From Dolichospermum sp. LEGE 00240 (GTDB taxonomy: Bacteria > Cyanobacteriota > Cyanobacteriia > Cyanobacteriales > Nostocaceae), in assembly GCF_015207875.1 (NCBI RefSeq), contig NZ_JADEVZ010000008.1:1-64000 (forward strand): a DNA stretch of 64,000 nucleotides, read 5' to 3'. The translations under genes were made by a program, and so were the position numbers. A model generated the notes under the pieces. It worked only from the letters and a program-made list of their open reading frames with translations. It was not told the DNA's origin and did no database searches. This document shows, in pieces, positions 18,809 to 29,543 of the stretch (position 1 is its first letter; every line of letters begins with the position of its first letter).

Positions 18809-21800
18809 TTAACCCGTAATCAAATGTGAATAGTAAGCTTGGATCAATTGTGTCTCTAAACCATGACAAACGATGTCCGTACCTACCAATCCATTCAGGG
18901 TATTCTGACAGTCCAACTGAGGCAGATATTCCCCAAAAGCCATCTTCTCAGCAAACATCGGCAAAAATGGGTGTAAAGCATTTTCTGGGTGATTTTCGGC
19001 ATGTTCAATCAGATGTGAGCGCCACTTATCAGCTGGAATTAGCTCTAGGGAGTACCCCAAAGAGCAGATTGAATTAAACAGTTCACGCCAAGTAATTATT
19101 TGTGGATTCACTAAATTAAATACCTTTTTTAGGGATTCTTTTTGCCGCGATAGATGAACAATTGCCCTGCTAATATAGTCTACAGGAGTCCAGTCAATGA
19201 TTGTCTCCAGTTCCGGTGCTATTCCCATTTGAATACAACTTTTGATGATTGCCCACATCATTTGATTCGGATTAGGAATACCTGTTTTTTGATTGCCAAT
19301 AATTTCTCCAGGTCTGTAAATACATACAGGAAGACCGCGATCGCGAGCCTGCGTCACCAAATTTTCTGCCACCCATTTACTCTGACCGTAGCCCAACGCC
19401 CGCTCTAAACGTGAGTTGTAGATCGGGGGATCTGATTCTCGAACCAATTTAGCTTGTGAATAAATTGTAGCGATAATCGCGTAACTAGAAATATAATGTA
19501 CAGGCTTTACTTTGTTTTGAAAAGCCAATCTCAAAACTTCCTGAGTTCCCAGAACATTTGCTGGCTTCAGCATGGAGTAGGGATAAACAAAATTAACCCA
19601 TGCACCGTTGTGATAAATTACATCAATCTGATTAGCAAGGGTGTAAAACTGTTGCTTGTCAAGACCTAAATGTTCAGCGGATAGATCGCCGATAACAGGA
19701 AGAATTCTGCCGTGGTAATTTCCATTCCATAATCCAGATGATTCTAGCTTGCGTTGAATCCGCTGCTTGCCTTCATCAAGGTTAGCAGAACGAACCAAGC
19801 AGTAAATATTTGCTGAAGTTTGTTTGAGGAGTTCGTCAAGTAAATAAGTACCAATGTATCCTGTAGCCCCCGTCAACAAAATAGCATCTGGGTTAGTAAT
19901 AAACTCAATCGGGAATGTTTCAGGATGAATGCTAGAATCTAGTACCGCTTCAGCCTTCAAATCGATCGCCTTATTTGTGACAATAGCATTGGTAGTTTTC
20001 TGCTGACGTAGCGTAGAGATAGCACTTGCAAGTCCAGCCACAGTGGGTGAGTCTAACAAGCAATCCAATGATATATCTACACCGGTCGTTTTGCGGACCT
20101 GAGAGATGAGTTGGACCGCCATTAGGGAGTCTCCTCCCAAATCAAAAAAGTTATTCTCAATTCCCATTTGCTCAACTCGGAAAAATTGCTGCCAAATTTC
20201 GGTAATCGTTTGCTCTAGCTGGTTGCGGGGAGCCACGTAAGCATTGCTAAACTTCCTGCGCGGTTGTGCCAGTTGAGATAGATCTTCTGAGGCTGATTCT
20301 TTTAGAAAACCCAGGAGAGCAGAGACAGAGTTTTGCTGAAAAACAGACTCTAAATCTCGTGTCGATACAATCACCTGATGTAGATTACTTGCCAAAATTC
20401 GTTGAAAAACATCTACACCTTCAGTAGGTAATAACCCTTCATTCAGGTGTTTGAGAATTACGTTTTTAACTTCAGATTGCTGTTGATGCTCATTAGCAGC
20501 AAAAGATTGACTACTCCGAACAGTTCCAGTTCCTTTGAGAGCATTTCCACCCTCAGTAATCAGAGATTTTACCGCTGCTTTATTCTCCAGCGATACCACA
20601 ACCTTGCCAATATGTTTAGCTCGTGCCATATAATCAAAAGCACTAGCTACTTCAGTAATCGGAAATACCTGCTGCGGTAGCGGACTAAGATTACCATCTT
20701 GGAAGTAGCGAACAACTTCCCGCAAGATGGAATTAAAATTAGGGAGGTTTGGCTCTACGGTAATGGCAAAAAACGATAAGTTGTTGTCAAAAGGTCGCAA
20801 ACCCAACTGACTATTCTCATAGATATCCCGTTTCCCGATTTCTAGAAAGCGTCCGTAGGGTGCTAGCAGCGCAAGGCTCTTGGGTATAAATTCCCCATTT
20901 AAAGAGTTCAATACTACGTCCACACCTTTGCCATCAGTGCGTTTCATTACTTCATCGGCAAAAGCCAGAGATCTGGAATCCATAATATGCTCAATGCCAA
21001 GATTATGTAGAAATGCTCTTTTTTCTGGTTTACCTGCTGTAACAAAGATTTCTGCACCTAGCATCTGAGCAATTTTCACTGCGGCTAACCCAACACCCCC
21101 AGCAGCAGCATGAATGAGAACTTTTTCGCGCTGAGAAAGTCTGGCTAATTTCACTAAAGCATAGTAGGCAGTCATAAAAGCTACCGGAATTGTTGCCGCT
21201 TCCTCCGCACTCAAATGAGCGGGTTTAGGGGCTACCAATTTGGACGCAGTAGTTGTAAATTGGCTATAGCAGGAAGAGCCAAAGGCAATCACTTCATCTC
21301 CGATCTGAAATTCCTCAACTCCTGCTCCTAGTGAGACAATCTTTCCTGCACATTCCCAGCCAAACTGTTTAGGTGTATCAGATTGAATAGAAAGCATCCC
21401 TAGTGCGAGCAGGACTTCCTTAAAGTTAATACCAGTGGCAGAAACTTCAATTTCTACTTCACCAGGTCGAGGTTTCTGGCGGGTGGTAGGCTGAAATGTT
21501 AATGTCTCTAACAAACCTGGCGATCCTATCTCTAAGGAGAAGTTTTCGGGTTCAGCAGTAGACTGGTTTTGATTTTTACTGCCAAGTTCGGTGCGCTCTA
21601 TGCTTCTGATAAGTAAGTCTTCAATTTCAACAATTACTCTTCCTTGTTCATCAGCGATCGCTATGTTAAATTTCAGGGTTTTTCCCTCCGAGTGATGATT
21701 TTCTTCGCACTTAATATAGCTATAAAACTTGGCAGGCAAAGCTGCTTTGATTCTCAGTCTTTTATAAGAAAATGGCAGATAATCACCACCATGTTTTAAG

Positions 21801-24800
21801 CTCATAAAACTGGTGGCTGTATCCAATAAGGCTGGATGGAGCTTATAGGTCTTAAGATCGGCGGCAAATGCTGCTGGCAACTCCAAGTAGGCAAACCCCT
21901 GATTTTCGCCAAAATTTAATTGCTGTAGGCTATCCCATCGAGGTCCAAACTCCATGATTTCCTCATGATTTTTTGGGTTTAATATTTTTTCCTGACACTG
22001 GTTTTCCCACTGTTTTACTTCAAATTTTTCTGGCGATTCTGCCTCGATAGAGGTAATTTTTCCGATCGCGTGTTGCTGCCATCCTTCGTCAGCGGGATCT
22101 GGGCTGACAATCGAAAATTCAAAATTACTTCCTTGTTTGTTAATAATTGTCCGAACTTCTTTTACTTCATTCTCACCGACTACCAAGGGATTCAGAAAAT
22201 ATACGTCTTGGATTTCAATACAGCCGCCATTAGCGTGAGCTTCAAAAGCAGATCGGGCCATTTCTAAATAAGCTGTTCCTGGTAGTGTTGGTTTACCTAA
22301 AACTCTATGTTCATCCAAAAGCCAGTGTGTGGAACCGCTCAAATTTGTAACATATATCTCTCGATCTTCCTCAACTATACATTTGTGGAATAAAGAATCG
22401 GTCACTTTTTTGATTTCAGGAATCTGAGTCGATCTGTCTCCTGTCTGCTGTTTTGCTGCCGCTACTGCCATCCCAACTTCTTGCCAAGTATCCCAGTTAA
22501 TTGATACGGTAAAAGTGCCATCTTTGGCGGTTTTATAGTGGGCAAAAGCGTTCAGAAAGGCATTCGCCGCACAGTAGTCTACTTGTCCGAATAGAGGCAG
22601 GATCGCAGTGATTGATGAGCAATTTACAAAGAAATCAAGTTGAATATCTTTGAAGAGTGTATCGAGTACCAGTGTCCCCTTCACTTTGGAATCTAGAACA
22701 CGTTGTGCCATTGCTCGTGTTTTCCATTGAATCACTCCCCCACCAGGAACACCAGCGGCGTGGATGATGCCATGAATTTGACCCCATCGCTCGCTCGGTA
22801 GAGCGAGCGCAGTTTGCATTTGTTGTCGATTAGCAACATCGGCGTGGGCGATCGCTACTTCTGTTCCTAGAGATTGCATCGCCTGCAATTTCCGAATCTT
22901 GGAGCTTGTAGCATCTTGCTCATCGTGAGTGTCCAGCCATTGGTCCCATTCATCTGTGGAAGGAAAAGCGGAACGGGTAGTTAGAATTAGTTTAGCCCGA
23001 ACAGTCTGTGCCAGATATTCTGCTAGGGTCAGACCAATTCCCCCCAATCCACCAGTGATGAGATAGACTCCCTTTTCCCTGAAGCGGGAGGCAAGAAGAA
23101 GTGCGGAGGCACAATCTGGCTCCGGTTCTCTTGCCTTTAATTTTACTGGTTCAAAGGTTTGCACCCAGCGATCGCTGTCTCGATAGGCAATAATTGAGTC
23201 AGATGGTTTGGTTGCAATTTCTAATAAGATTTGGTCTCTGAGTTGCTCCGATCCTGTACCCAATTCGGACAGCACAATATCAATGCTGCTACAGCTAATG
23301 TGAGAATATTCTATCGGAATGATTTGACACGGACCCAACACAGTTGCTTGTTCTGGGCATAACAGATCAAAGTCGGTAACATTCTGCATATTGTTTGTTA
23401 CTACCGCGATGTGGATCTCATCACTAATTTGCTGTTTGCCAATTGCTTGTGCTAGAAATAGCAGACTATAAAATCCTCGATTCTGAGACGTTTCCACCCA
23501 ATCGAGTTCTGAGTTTTTCTGTTCTTTAGGCGCAACACTCCATAAATGAAGGATAGTTTTGGGAAGTAAATTTTCGGCGATTAATTCTTTAAGCAAGGCA
23601 TCATAATCATCTCTTTGTTGGGGATTAAAGAGATAATTGCGAGGCTCAATCCTGGTAAACTGAGAGCCAACTCTAACGCTGACCACTTTATTATGACCTT
23701 TCAGTTCCAGAGCTTTTACCAATTGAGAACCCAAACCACAGTCATCTATAAACACGAGAGTGCAGGCACCAAACTCGATCTCATTTGGTTTAAATGAAAT
23801 CGGCGATCGCCGCCACGATGGGGCATAGAACCAGTCAGCAATATCTGGCTTTTTGCCTAATGTAAGTTGTGGGGTTTTGACAGTATCTTTGTTATTGTTT
23901 TCGACTAACTCATTCAGTTGTGAAGAGGGAGAACTCGGTGCCAAATTTTTTTCAATCTGCTGGACTTTGCCCTTGGGCTTGACCTGTTGGGGCGGTTCGA
24001 GCCAGTACCGCTGCCGTTCAAAAGGATAAGTGGGCAAGGGGAGGCGATAATGCTGCTTATGGGTATAAAATCTTAACCAATCTACCTCTACACCAGCTAC
24101 CCAAAGCTGACCCAATGTACTTAATAAACAGCTTAGATCTGATTGGTTTTCTTGGGGATGGGGTAGCGAAGTAAGTATAATTTGCTCGGCACGTCGATCT
24201 GGATGTCGTTTTACCAATCTACTCAGCGTCCGCCCTGGACCTACTTCTAGCAAGATTTGGTCTGGTTTGGCACAAAACTGTTGCACGCCTTCGGCAAAGC
24301 GGACTGTTTGCCGGAGATGCTGTGCCCAATAACTGGGATTTGTGGCTTCTGCCGCTGTAATCCAAGTACCAGTAAGATTAGAGATATAAGGAATTTTTGG
24401 AGCCTGAAGGTTAACTTTTTCAACTAATTCAGTGAAGGGTGCCAAAATGGGTTCCATCATCTGTGAATGGTAGGCATGGGAGGTATGTAAGCGGCGACAC
24501 TCCAGACCTTTGACAGCTAACTGCTTCTCTAATTCCGCGATCGCTTCGGTCGTTCCTGACACTACACAATCCGCTGGGGAGTTAATTAGTGCCACCTCTA
24601 AGGATAACTCTGGTACACGCCCATCCAGCAGCAGTTGCAGTTCTGGTGCGGTGAGGGGAACGGCAAGCATTGACCCTTTTGGCATTGACTGCATTAATTT
24701 ACCCCGTGCTGCTACCAGAGCTAGTGCATCTGCTAAGGAGAAAACGCCAGCAATAGTTGCCGCTACATATTCGCCAATGCTATGACCGATCGCAGCCACC

Positions 24801-26719
24801 GGAAGAATCCCCCACTCCATCCATAAGTGTGCGAGGGCATATTCGATGACAAATAATGCAGGCTGAGTAATGGCAGTTTCTTGCAGGGAATAGTCGTCTT
24901 GTTCCTCTTCCTGATTAGGGTAAAATACATCTCGGAGGTCAAAGCCTAAATGAGATTCTAACAGTTCGCAGCACAGATCGACCTGTTCGCAAAATATCGG
25001 CTCGTTCTCGTAAAGTTCCCGCCCCATATTCACATATTGAGAACCCTGTCCCGAAAACATAAATATAACAGGTCGTTTCTTAATATCCTGTAATTCATTG
25101 ATAAAAACTCGTTTTGATTCGAGGGTAGTCAGAGTAGAAACTGCTTCGTCAACACTGGAACAAACAACGGCTAGCCGATGATTGAAAGCCTTCCGACCGA
25201 TGCTTAGAGTGTAAGCTACATCAGCTAAATTAAGATCGGGATTTTCCTTTAAGTGTGCGGCTAAATTTTTAGTAGCAGTATCGAGTGCAGATCTGGTTTT
25301 AGCAGATATTAATAATAACTGACTTTTTAATTTTAACTGCGGGCATTGAGCGACAACATTTTTACTTTTGACTGTCTCAAGAGGAGCTTCTTCTAAAATT
25401 ATATGAGCATTTGTACCACCGAAGCCAAAAGAACTCACTCCAGCGCGTCTTGGAGTACCGTTTCTTTTCCATTCCGACAATTGGCTATTGACGTAGAAAG
25501 GGCTATTGGCGAAGTCAATTTGAGGATTTGGTTTTTCAAAGTGGAGGCTGGCAGGAATTAATTGATGTTTTAGAGCCAACACTGTTTTGATCAAACCAGC
25601 TATACCAGCCGCCGCCCCTAGATGTCCGACATTTGTTTTTACTGAACCGATCGCGCAGAATCCCTTTTTATGGGTACTAGCACCAAATGCTTTAGAGAGT
25701 GCGGCAATTTCAATCGGATCTCCAATTGCTGTTCCCGTGCCATGAGCTTCTATATAACTGATAGTTTCGGCATTAATTCCAGCTACAGCGTGAGCTTCGG
25801 CAATTACTTCGGCTTGACCTTCGACACTGGGAGCGGTGTAGCTTACTTTTAAATTGCCATCGTTATTAATGGCAGAACCTTTAATAATGGCATGGATGTA
25901 ATCTCCATCGGCGATCGCATCTTGCAATCGCTTGAGCAGTAAAACTCCCACGCCATCGCCAAAAAATGTTCCCTGTGCCTTCGCATCAAAGGCGCGGCAA
26001 TGCCCGTCAGGAGAGACAATCATCCCCTGCTGATACATATAGCCAGCTTTATGTGGCAGCAGCAGAGAAATTCCACCAGCTAAAGCCATGTCGCACTCGC
26101 CATTTAGCAAGTTCTGGCAGGCTATATGAACAGCAACCAAGGAAGTAGAACAGGCGGTTTGAACATTAACTGAAGGGCCTTTCAGATTGAGTTTATAAGA
26201 AACCCGTGTTGGCAAATAATCTTCATAATTGCCAATCATTATTTGAGTGCCGAGGGCTGAGTCTATTAAATAACGACCTGATGAATTATAGTTAGGATGA
26301 ACATTATTGAGCAAGTAAACATTCATCCCTGCTCCTGCGTAAACACCAATTGCAGAGTCGCTGATTTCAGGATTATAACCAGCATTTTCCAATACTTCCC
26401 AAGCGCACTCCAAAAATATCCGCTGTTGTGGGTCAGTTAATTCAGCTTCTCTGGCACTAAATCCAAAGAAAGCAGCATCAAATCCGCTGATGTCTGATAG
26501 CATCGAACCAATTTTTACGTAGTGCGGATCGTTTACCAAAACTGAGTCTATACCTTCTGATAGAAGTTCTTCCTCAGAAAAACTACAAGTAGATTCCACT
26601 CCACTTTTTAAATTTTGCCAAAATTCATCAATATTTTTAGCGCCTGGAAAGCGTCCAGACATACCGATAATTGCTAGGGCTGATTTATCAATTGAATCGG
26701 TTGAATAATCTGTGTTCAT
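18809..26719 (-). CDS. Type I polyketide synthase, KS-AT-KR-DH-ER-ACP-reductase
   Basis: A single 2636-residue module. KS (about 13-440) has Cys190 in TACSTS, with HGTGT and NVGHLGAAAG. AT (about 550-870) has Ser647 in GHSIG and an HAYH motif, which favours malonyl. KR (about 1215-1400) has TGGLGGIG from 1222 and Tyr1382. DH (about 1460-1720) has His1471 in HxxxGxxxxP and Asp1633. ER (about 1735-2050) has GGVGLAA near 1875. ACP has Ser2198 in GGDSL. The terminal thioester reductase (about 2270-2636) has TGATGYIG at 2283 and Tyr2444-x3-Lys2448. All catalytic residues are present. KR before DH/ER is not the usual order. It adds one fully reduced C2 unit and releases an aldehyde or alcohol. It follows the NRPS by 25 bp. 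Confidence 0.93.
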   Translation of the reverse strand: MNTDYSTDSIDKSALAIIGMSGRFPGAKNIDEFWQNLKSGVESTCSFSEEELLSEGIDSVLVNDPHYVKIGSMLSDISGFDAAFFGFSAREAELTDPQQRIFLECAWEVLENAGYNPEISDSAIGVYAGAGMNVYLLNNVHPNYNSSGRYLIDSALGTQIMIGNYEDYLPTRVSYKLNLKGPSVNVQTACSTSLVAVHIACQNLLNGECDMALAGGISLLLPHKAGYMYQQGMIVSPDGHCRAFDAKAQGTFFGDGVGVLLLKRLQDAIADGDYIHAIIKGSAINNDGNLKVSYTAPSVEGQAEVIAEAHAVAGINAETISYIEAHGTGTAIGDPIEIAALSKAFGASTHKKGFCAIGSVKTNVGHLGAAAGIAGLIKTVLALKHQLIPASLHFEKPNPQIDFANSPFYVNSQLSEWKRNGTPRRAGVSSFGFGGTNAHIILEEAPLETVKSKNVVAQCPQLKLKSQLLLISAKTRSALDTATKNLAAHLKENPDLNLADVAYTLSIGRKAFNHRLAVVCSSVDEAVSTLTTLESKRVFINELQDIKKRPVIFMFSGQGSQYVNMGRELYENEPIFCEQVDLCCELLESHLGFDLRDVFYPNQEEEQDDYSLQETAITQPALFVIEYALAHLWMEWGILPVAAIGHSIGEYVAATIAGVFSLADALALVAARGKLMQSMPKGSMLAVPLTAPELQLLLDGRVPELSLEVALINSPADCVVSGTTEAIAELEKQLAVKGLECRRLHTSHAYHSQMMEPILAPFTELVEKVNLQAPKIPYISNLTGTWITAAEATNPSYWAQHLRQTVRFAEGVQQFCAKPDQILLEVGPGRTLSRLVKRHPDRRAEQIILTSLPHPQENQSDLSCLLSTLGQLWVAGVEVDWLRFYTHKQHYRLPLPTYPFERQRYWLEPPQQVKPKGKVQQIEKNLAPSSPSSQLNELVENNNKDTVKTPQLTLGKKPDIADWFYAPSWRRSPISFKPNEIEFGACTLVFIDDCGLGSQLVKALELKGHNKVVSVRVGSQFTRIEPRNYLFNPQQRDDYDALLKELIAENLLPKTILHLWSVAPKEQKNSELDWVETSQNRGFYSLLFLAQAIGKQQISDEIHIAVVTNNMQNVTDFDLLCPEQATVLGPCQIIPIEYSHISCSSIDIVLSELGTGSEQLRDQILLEIATKPSDSIIAYRDSDRWVQTFEPVKLKAREPEPDCASALLLASRFREKGVYLITGGLGGIGLTLAEYLAQTVRAKLILTTRSAFPSTDEWDQWLDTHDEQDATSSKIRKLQAMQSLGTEVAIAHADVANRQQMQTALALPSERWGQIHGIIHAAGVPGGGVIQWKTRAMAQRVLDSKVKGTLVLDTLFKDIQLDFFVNCSSITAILPLFGQVDYCAANAFLNAFAHYKTAKDGTFTVSINWDTWQEVGMAVAAAKQQTGDRSTQIPEIKKVTDSLFHKCIVEEDREIYVTNLSGSTHWLLDEHRVLGKPTLPGTAYLEMARSAFEAHANGGCIEIQDVYFLNPLVVGENEVKEVRTIINKQGSNFEFSIVSPDPADEGWQQHAIGKITSIEAESPEKFEVKQWENQCQEKILNPKNHEEIMEFGPRWDSLQQLNFGENQGFAYLELPAAFAADLKTYKLHPALLDTATSFMSLKHGGDYLPFSYKRLRIKAALPAKFYSYIKCEENHHSEGKTLKFNIAIADEQGRVIVEIEDLLIRSIERTELGSKNQNQSTAEPENFSLEIGSPGLLETLTFQPTTRQKPRPGEVEIEVSATGINFKEVLLALGMLSIQSDTPKQFGWECAGKIVSLGAGVEEFQIGDEVIAFGSSCYSQFTTTASKLVAPKPAHLSAEEAATIPVAFMTAYYALVKLARLSQREKVLIHAAAGGVGLAAVKIAQMLGAEIFVTAGKPEKRAFLHNLGIEHIMDSRSLAFADEVMKRTDGKGVDVVLNSLNGEFIPKSLALLAPYGRFLEIGKRDIYENSQLGLRPFDNNLSFFAITVEPNLPNFNSILREVVRYFQDGNLSPLPQQVFPITEVASAFDYMARAKHIGKVVVSLENKAAVKSLITEGGNALKGTGTVRSSQSFAANEHQQQSEVKNVILKHLNEGLLPTEGVDVFQRILASNLHQVIVSTRDLESVFQQNSVSALLGFLKESASEDLSQLAQPRRKFSNAYVAPRNQLEQTITEIWQQFFRVEQMGIENNFFDLGGDSLMAVQLISQVRKTTGVDISLDCLLDSPTVAGLASAISTLRQQKTTNAIVTNKAIDLKAEAVLDSSIHPETFPIEFITNPDAILLTGATGYIGTYLLDELLKQTSANIYCLVRSANLDEGKQRIQRKLESSGLWNGNYHGRILPVIGDLSAEHLGLDKQQFYTLANQIDVIYHNGAWVNFVYPYSMLKPANVLGTQEVLRLAFQNKVKPVHYISSYAIIATIYSQAKLVRESDPPIYNSRLERALGYGQSKWVAENLVTQARDRGLPVCIYRPGEIIGNQKTGIPNPNQMMWAIIKSCIQMGIAPELETIIDWTPVDYISRAIVHLSRQKESLKKVFNLVNPQIITWRELFNSICSLGYSLELIPADKWRSHLIEHAENHPENALHPFLPMFAEKMAFGEYLPQLDCQNTLNGLVGTDIVCHGLETQLIQAYYSHLITG

Positions 26720-26744
26720 TTGTTTAATATTTTTTTACTGAATA

Positions 26745-29534
26745 TTAGCGATCGCGATGCTTTCTTCGGCGTTGCCGCTGTTGTTCGTTTTCTGCGATTA
26801 GCGCACAACGGGTACTGGCACGTTTATGAATTGAGGGAGATTCAGGCTGTATATTTTTTTTCTGACTCAAATGATTAGACAAAGATTGTATGGTTGGGTA
26901 TTGAAACAGTTCCACAATAGAAACTTGTTGCCCGACAACTTCCAACAATTTGCTATGGATCTGAGGTATTAGTAAGGAATGACCGCCTAGTTCAAAGAAA
27001 TTATCGTTAACTCCCACCTTTTTTAGTCCAAGGACTTCTTGCCAAACAGTAGCAATCATTGTCTCAATCTCGGTTTCAGGATTGACATAAACCGTTTCCA
27101 ATTCTGGGCGTAAATCTGCGGGAGTTGGGAGTGAACGAAGGTCTAGCTTGCCACTAGAAGTAACAGGCATTGCTGCCAAACACACAAAGGCACTAGGCAG
27201 CATATAGTCTGGCAGTTTTGTTTTCAGAAAATTTCTTAATTCACCAAGTTTTAGGTTGTCCTGAGCAACTAAATAGGCAACAAGACGTTTATTTCCTGGT
27301 ATATCTTCTCGGTCGATAACTGCTGCTTGTTGTACCGAGGGGTATTGTATCAGTATAGATTCAATTTCCCTCAGTTCGATCCGAAAACCCCGAATTTTTA
27401 CTAGACGATCTATACGCTCTAGAAATTCGATATTGCCGTCAGGTAAGTAGCGGGCTAAATCCCCCGTTTTGTAGAGACGCGCTCCTTTTTCTTGGCTAAA
27501 AGGATTAGAAATAAACTTTTCTGCGGTTAAATCAGGACGGTTGAGATAACCTCTAGCTAAACCAATACCACCGATCTGTAGTTCCCCTGGTACGCCAATT
27601 GGTACGGGTTGAAGATGACGGTCTAAAATGTAGACTTGCGTGTTAGCAATTGGTCGACCAATAGGAAGTTTATCGTCAATGTCGGTGATTTCAGCAATAG
27701 TAGCACAGACAGTTGTTTCACTAGGGCCGTAGGCATTAAAGAATCGTCGTCCTTTAGACCATTTTTTAGCCAAGTTTGGGGGACAATTTTCTCCCGCCAC
27801 AATCATAGTTTGCAATGTGGGCAACTCCTGATAAGGTAGAGCTGCGAGGATTGAGGGAGGCAGAGTTACATGAGTTATTTTTTGTTTTTGAAATAGCTTG
27901 ATTAAATCAGGTCCAGGCTGTAAAGATTCTGGGTGGGCGATCGCCAACTTTGCCCCAGCCCCAAGAGCCATAAAAATTTCTGAGACTGAGGCATCAAAGC
28001 TAAACGAAGCAAACTGGAGAACGCAACTATTTGGCTGTACAGAAAAACTGCGAATTTGAGCTTCAACTAAGTTACACAATCCCCTATGGGCAATTAAAAC
28101 TCCTTTAGGTTTGCCCGTCGAACCTGAAGTATAGACTGCATAAGCTAAGTTATCAGGTGTGACTTTGTGGACTGGATTCTCTTTACTAAAAGAGGTAATT
28201 GTCTCCCAGTCTGAGTCCAAGCAAACCACTTTGGCAGTGCTTGTAGGAAGTCCCTCAACTAATCGTTGCTGAGTTAACAGCACTGGTAGTTGAGAATCTG
28301 CTACCATATAAGCCAAGCGCTCTTGAGGATAGTTGGGATCTAACGGCACGTAAGCTGCGCCAGCTTTGAGAACCCCCAAGATGCCTACAATCATTTCTAG
28401 CGATCGCTCTACACAGATACCCACTAAGACCTCTGGTTCAATCCCTAGTGTCTGTAAGTATCGAGCTAACTGGTTTGCCTGCTGATTAAGTTCTAGATAG
28501 GTAAGTTGCTTCCCTTCAAAAACTACCGCCACAGCATTTGGCGATCGCTCTATTAATTCCTCAAACCATTGATGAATACATCGCTCTTGGCAACAATCTG
28601 TCTGAGTATTGTTCCATTTCACGAGCAGTTGATGTTGCTCTGCTGCTGTCAAAAGTGGTAATTTTGCAATGTGCTGGTTTGGACTAGTGATAATTCCTGC
28701 CAGTAGAGTTTGGAAATAGCTGGCAATGCAGGTGATTGTACTAGCATTAAATAAGTCTGTACTATATTTCCAGCAAAGTTGCAAATTATCGCCAGCTTCC
28801 AGTATTGTCAAATAGAGATCGAAAGCCCCTCCACCTTGCTCTCCGAGCAGATATGGTTCTATTTTTAGGGCGCGATCGCCTCTTTCAAATAATAAGTTGT
28901 TCTTTTCATACCAGGTTTGGGTTTCCCAACCAAAGCACACTTGCAAAATTGGGGAGTTGCTATTATTTCGGTGAGGTTTCAGCCGGGAGACTAACAGAGA
29001 AAAAGGATAATCTCTATACTCTTTTACTTCGTTTAATGTGCTAGAAACTCGAACGAGAAGTTCTTTAAAGGTAGGATTTCCGGCCAGATTTACCCGACAA
29101 ACTACTGGGTTAGCCAACATCCCAACTACTCTTTCACACTCCTTTAGTCCTGGCCAACCAGTAGTCATCGGCACTCCGAGCGGGATCTCTTCTTGACCTG
29201 ATAAGCGTTCGAGTAATACATAGAAAGCTGCTAGACAAATTTGGAAAATGCTTGTTTTTTCAATTTTTTCTAGTTTTTTCAGTTTAAATATAGTCAATTC
29301 TTGGAGACGATCGAGATATACATCTCCTCTATAAGTTTGTACAGTGGGGTTTGGCCGATCTACAAGCGGATTATTTAGGAATGGCAACTCACCCATCAAT
29401 TGTTTTTCCCAGTAAGCCGCAAGTCGCTCTCCTTCGGAAGTCGCTAACATCTCAGATTGCCAACGTACATAGTCCTCGTATTGCTGACTAGGTAACGGGA
29501 GCGCATTATCGTTTGAAAAGTTAGTTTTTATCAT
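26745..29534 (-). CDS. NRPS: C-domain C-terminal half, adenylation, PCP
   Basis: The 929-residue product has the second half of a condensation domain (about 1-300, starting at the QYEDYVRWQ region), an A domain (about 320-830) and a PCP with Ser853 in GGHSL. The A3 motif YTSGSTGKPKG begins at 468. My hand alignment to GrsA gives the specificity residues D-A-S-T-I-A-A-V-C-K, an aromatic-type pocket that I recall as Tyr-like. A basic 40-residue tail after the PCP may be a docking segment to the PKS. The upstream frame (29544-30137) is the missing N-terminal half of C, separated by one in-frame TAA and three codons; no strong ribosome binding site precedes this ATG. Confidence 0.9.
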   Translation of the reverse strand: MIKTNFSNDNALPLPSQQYEDYVRWQSEMLATSEGERLAAYWEKQLMGELPFLNNPLVDRPNPTVQTYRGDVYLDRLQELTIFKLKKLEKIEKTSIFQICLAAFYVLLERLSGQEEIPLGVPMTTGWPGLKECERVVGMLANPVVCRVNLAGNPTFKELLVRVSSTLNEVKEYRDYPFSLLVSRLKPHRNNSNSPILQVCFGWETQTWYEKNNLLFERGDRALKIEPYLLGEQGGGAFDLYLTILEAGDNLQLCWKYSTDLFNASTITCIASYFQTLLAGIITSPNQHIAKLPLLTAAEQHQLLVKWNNTQTDCCQERCIHQWFEELIERSPNAVAVVFEGKQLTYLELNQQANQLARYLQTLGIEPEVLVGICVERSLEMIVGILGVLKAGAAYVPLDPNYPQERLAYMVADSQLPVLLTQQRLVEGLPTSTAKVVCLDSDWETITSFSKENPVHKVTPDNLAYAVYTSGSTGKPKGVLIAHRGLCNLVEAQIRSFSVQPNSCVLQFASFSFDASVSEIFMALGAGAKLAIAHPESLQPGPDLIKLFQKQKITHVTLPPSILAALPYQELPTLQTMIVAGENCPPNLAKKWSKGRRFFNAYGPSETTVCATIAEITDIDDKLPIGRPIANTQVYILDRHLQPVPIGVPGELQIGGIGLARGYLNRPDLTAEKFISNPFSQEKGARLYKTGDLARYLPDGNIEFLERIDRLVKIRGFRIELREIESILIQYPSVQQAAVIDREDIPGNKRLVAYLVAQDNLKLGELRNFLKTKLPDYMLPSAFVCLAAMPVTSSGKLDLRSLPTPADLRPELETVYVNPETEIETMIATVWQEVLGLKKVGVNDNFFELGGHSLLIPQIHSKLLEVVGQQVSIVELFQYPTIQSLSNHLSQKKNIQPESPSIHKRASTRCALIAENEQQRQRRRKHRDR

Positions 29535-29543
29535 TATTTTCGT

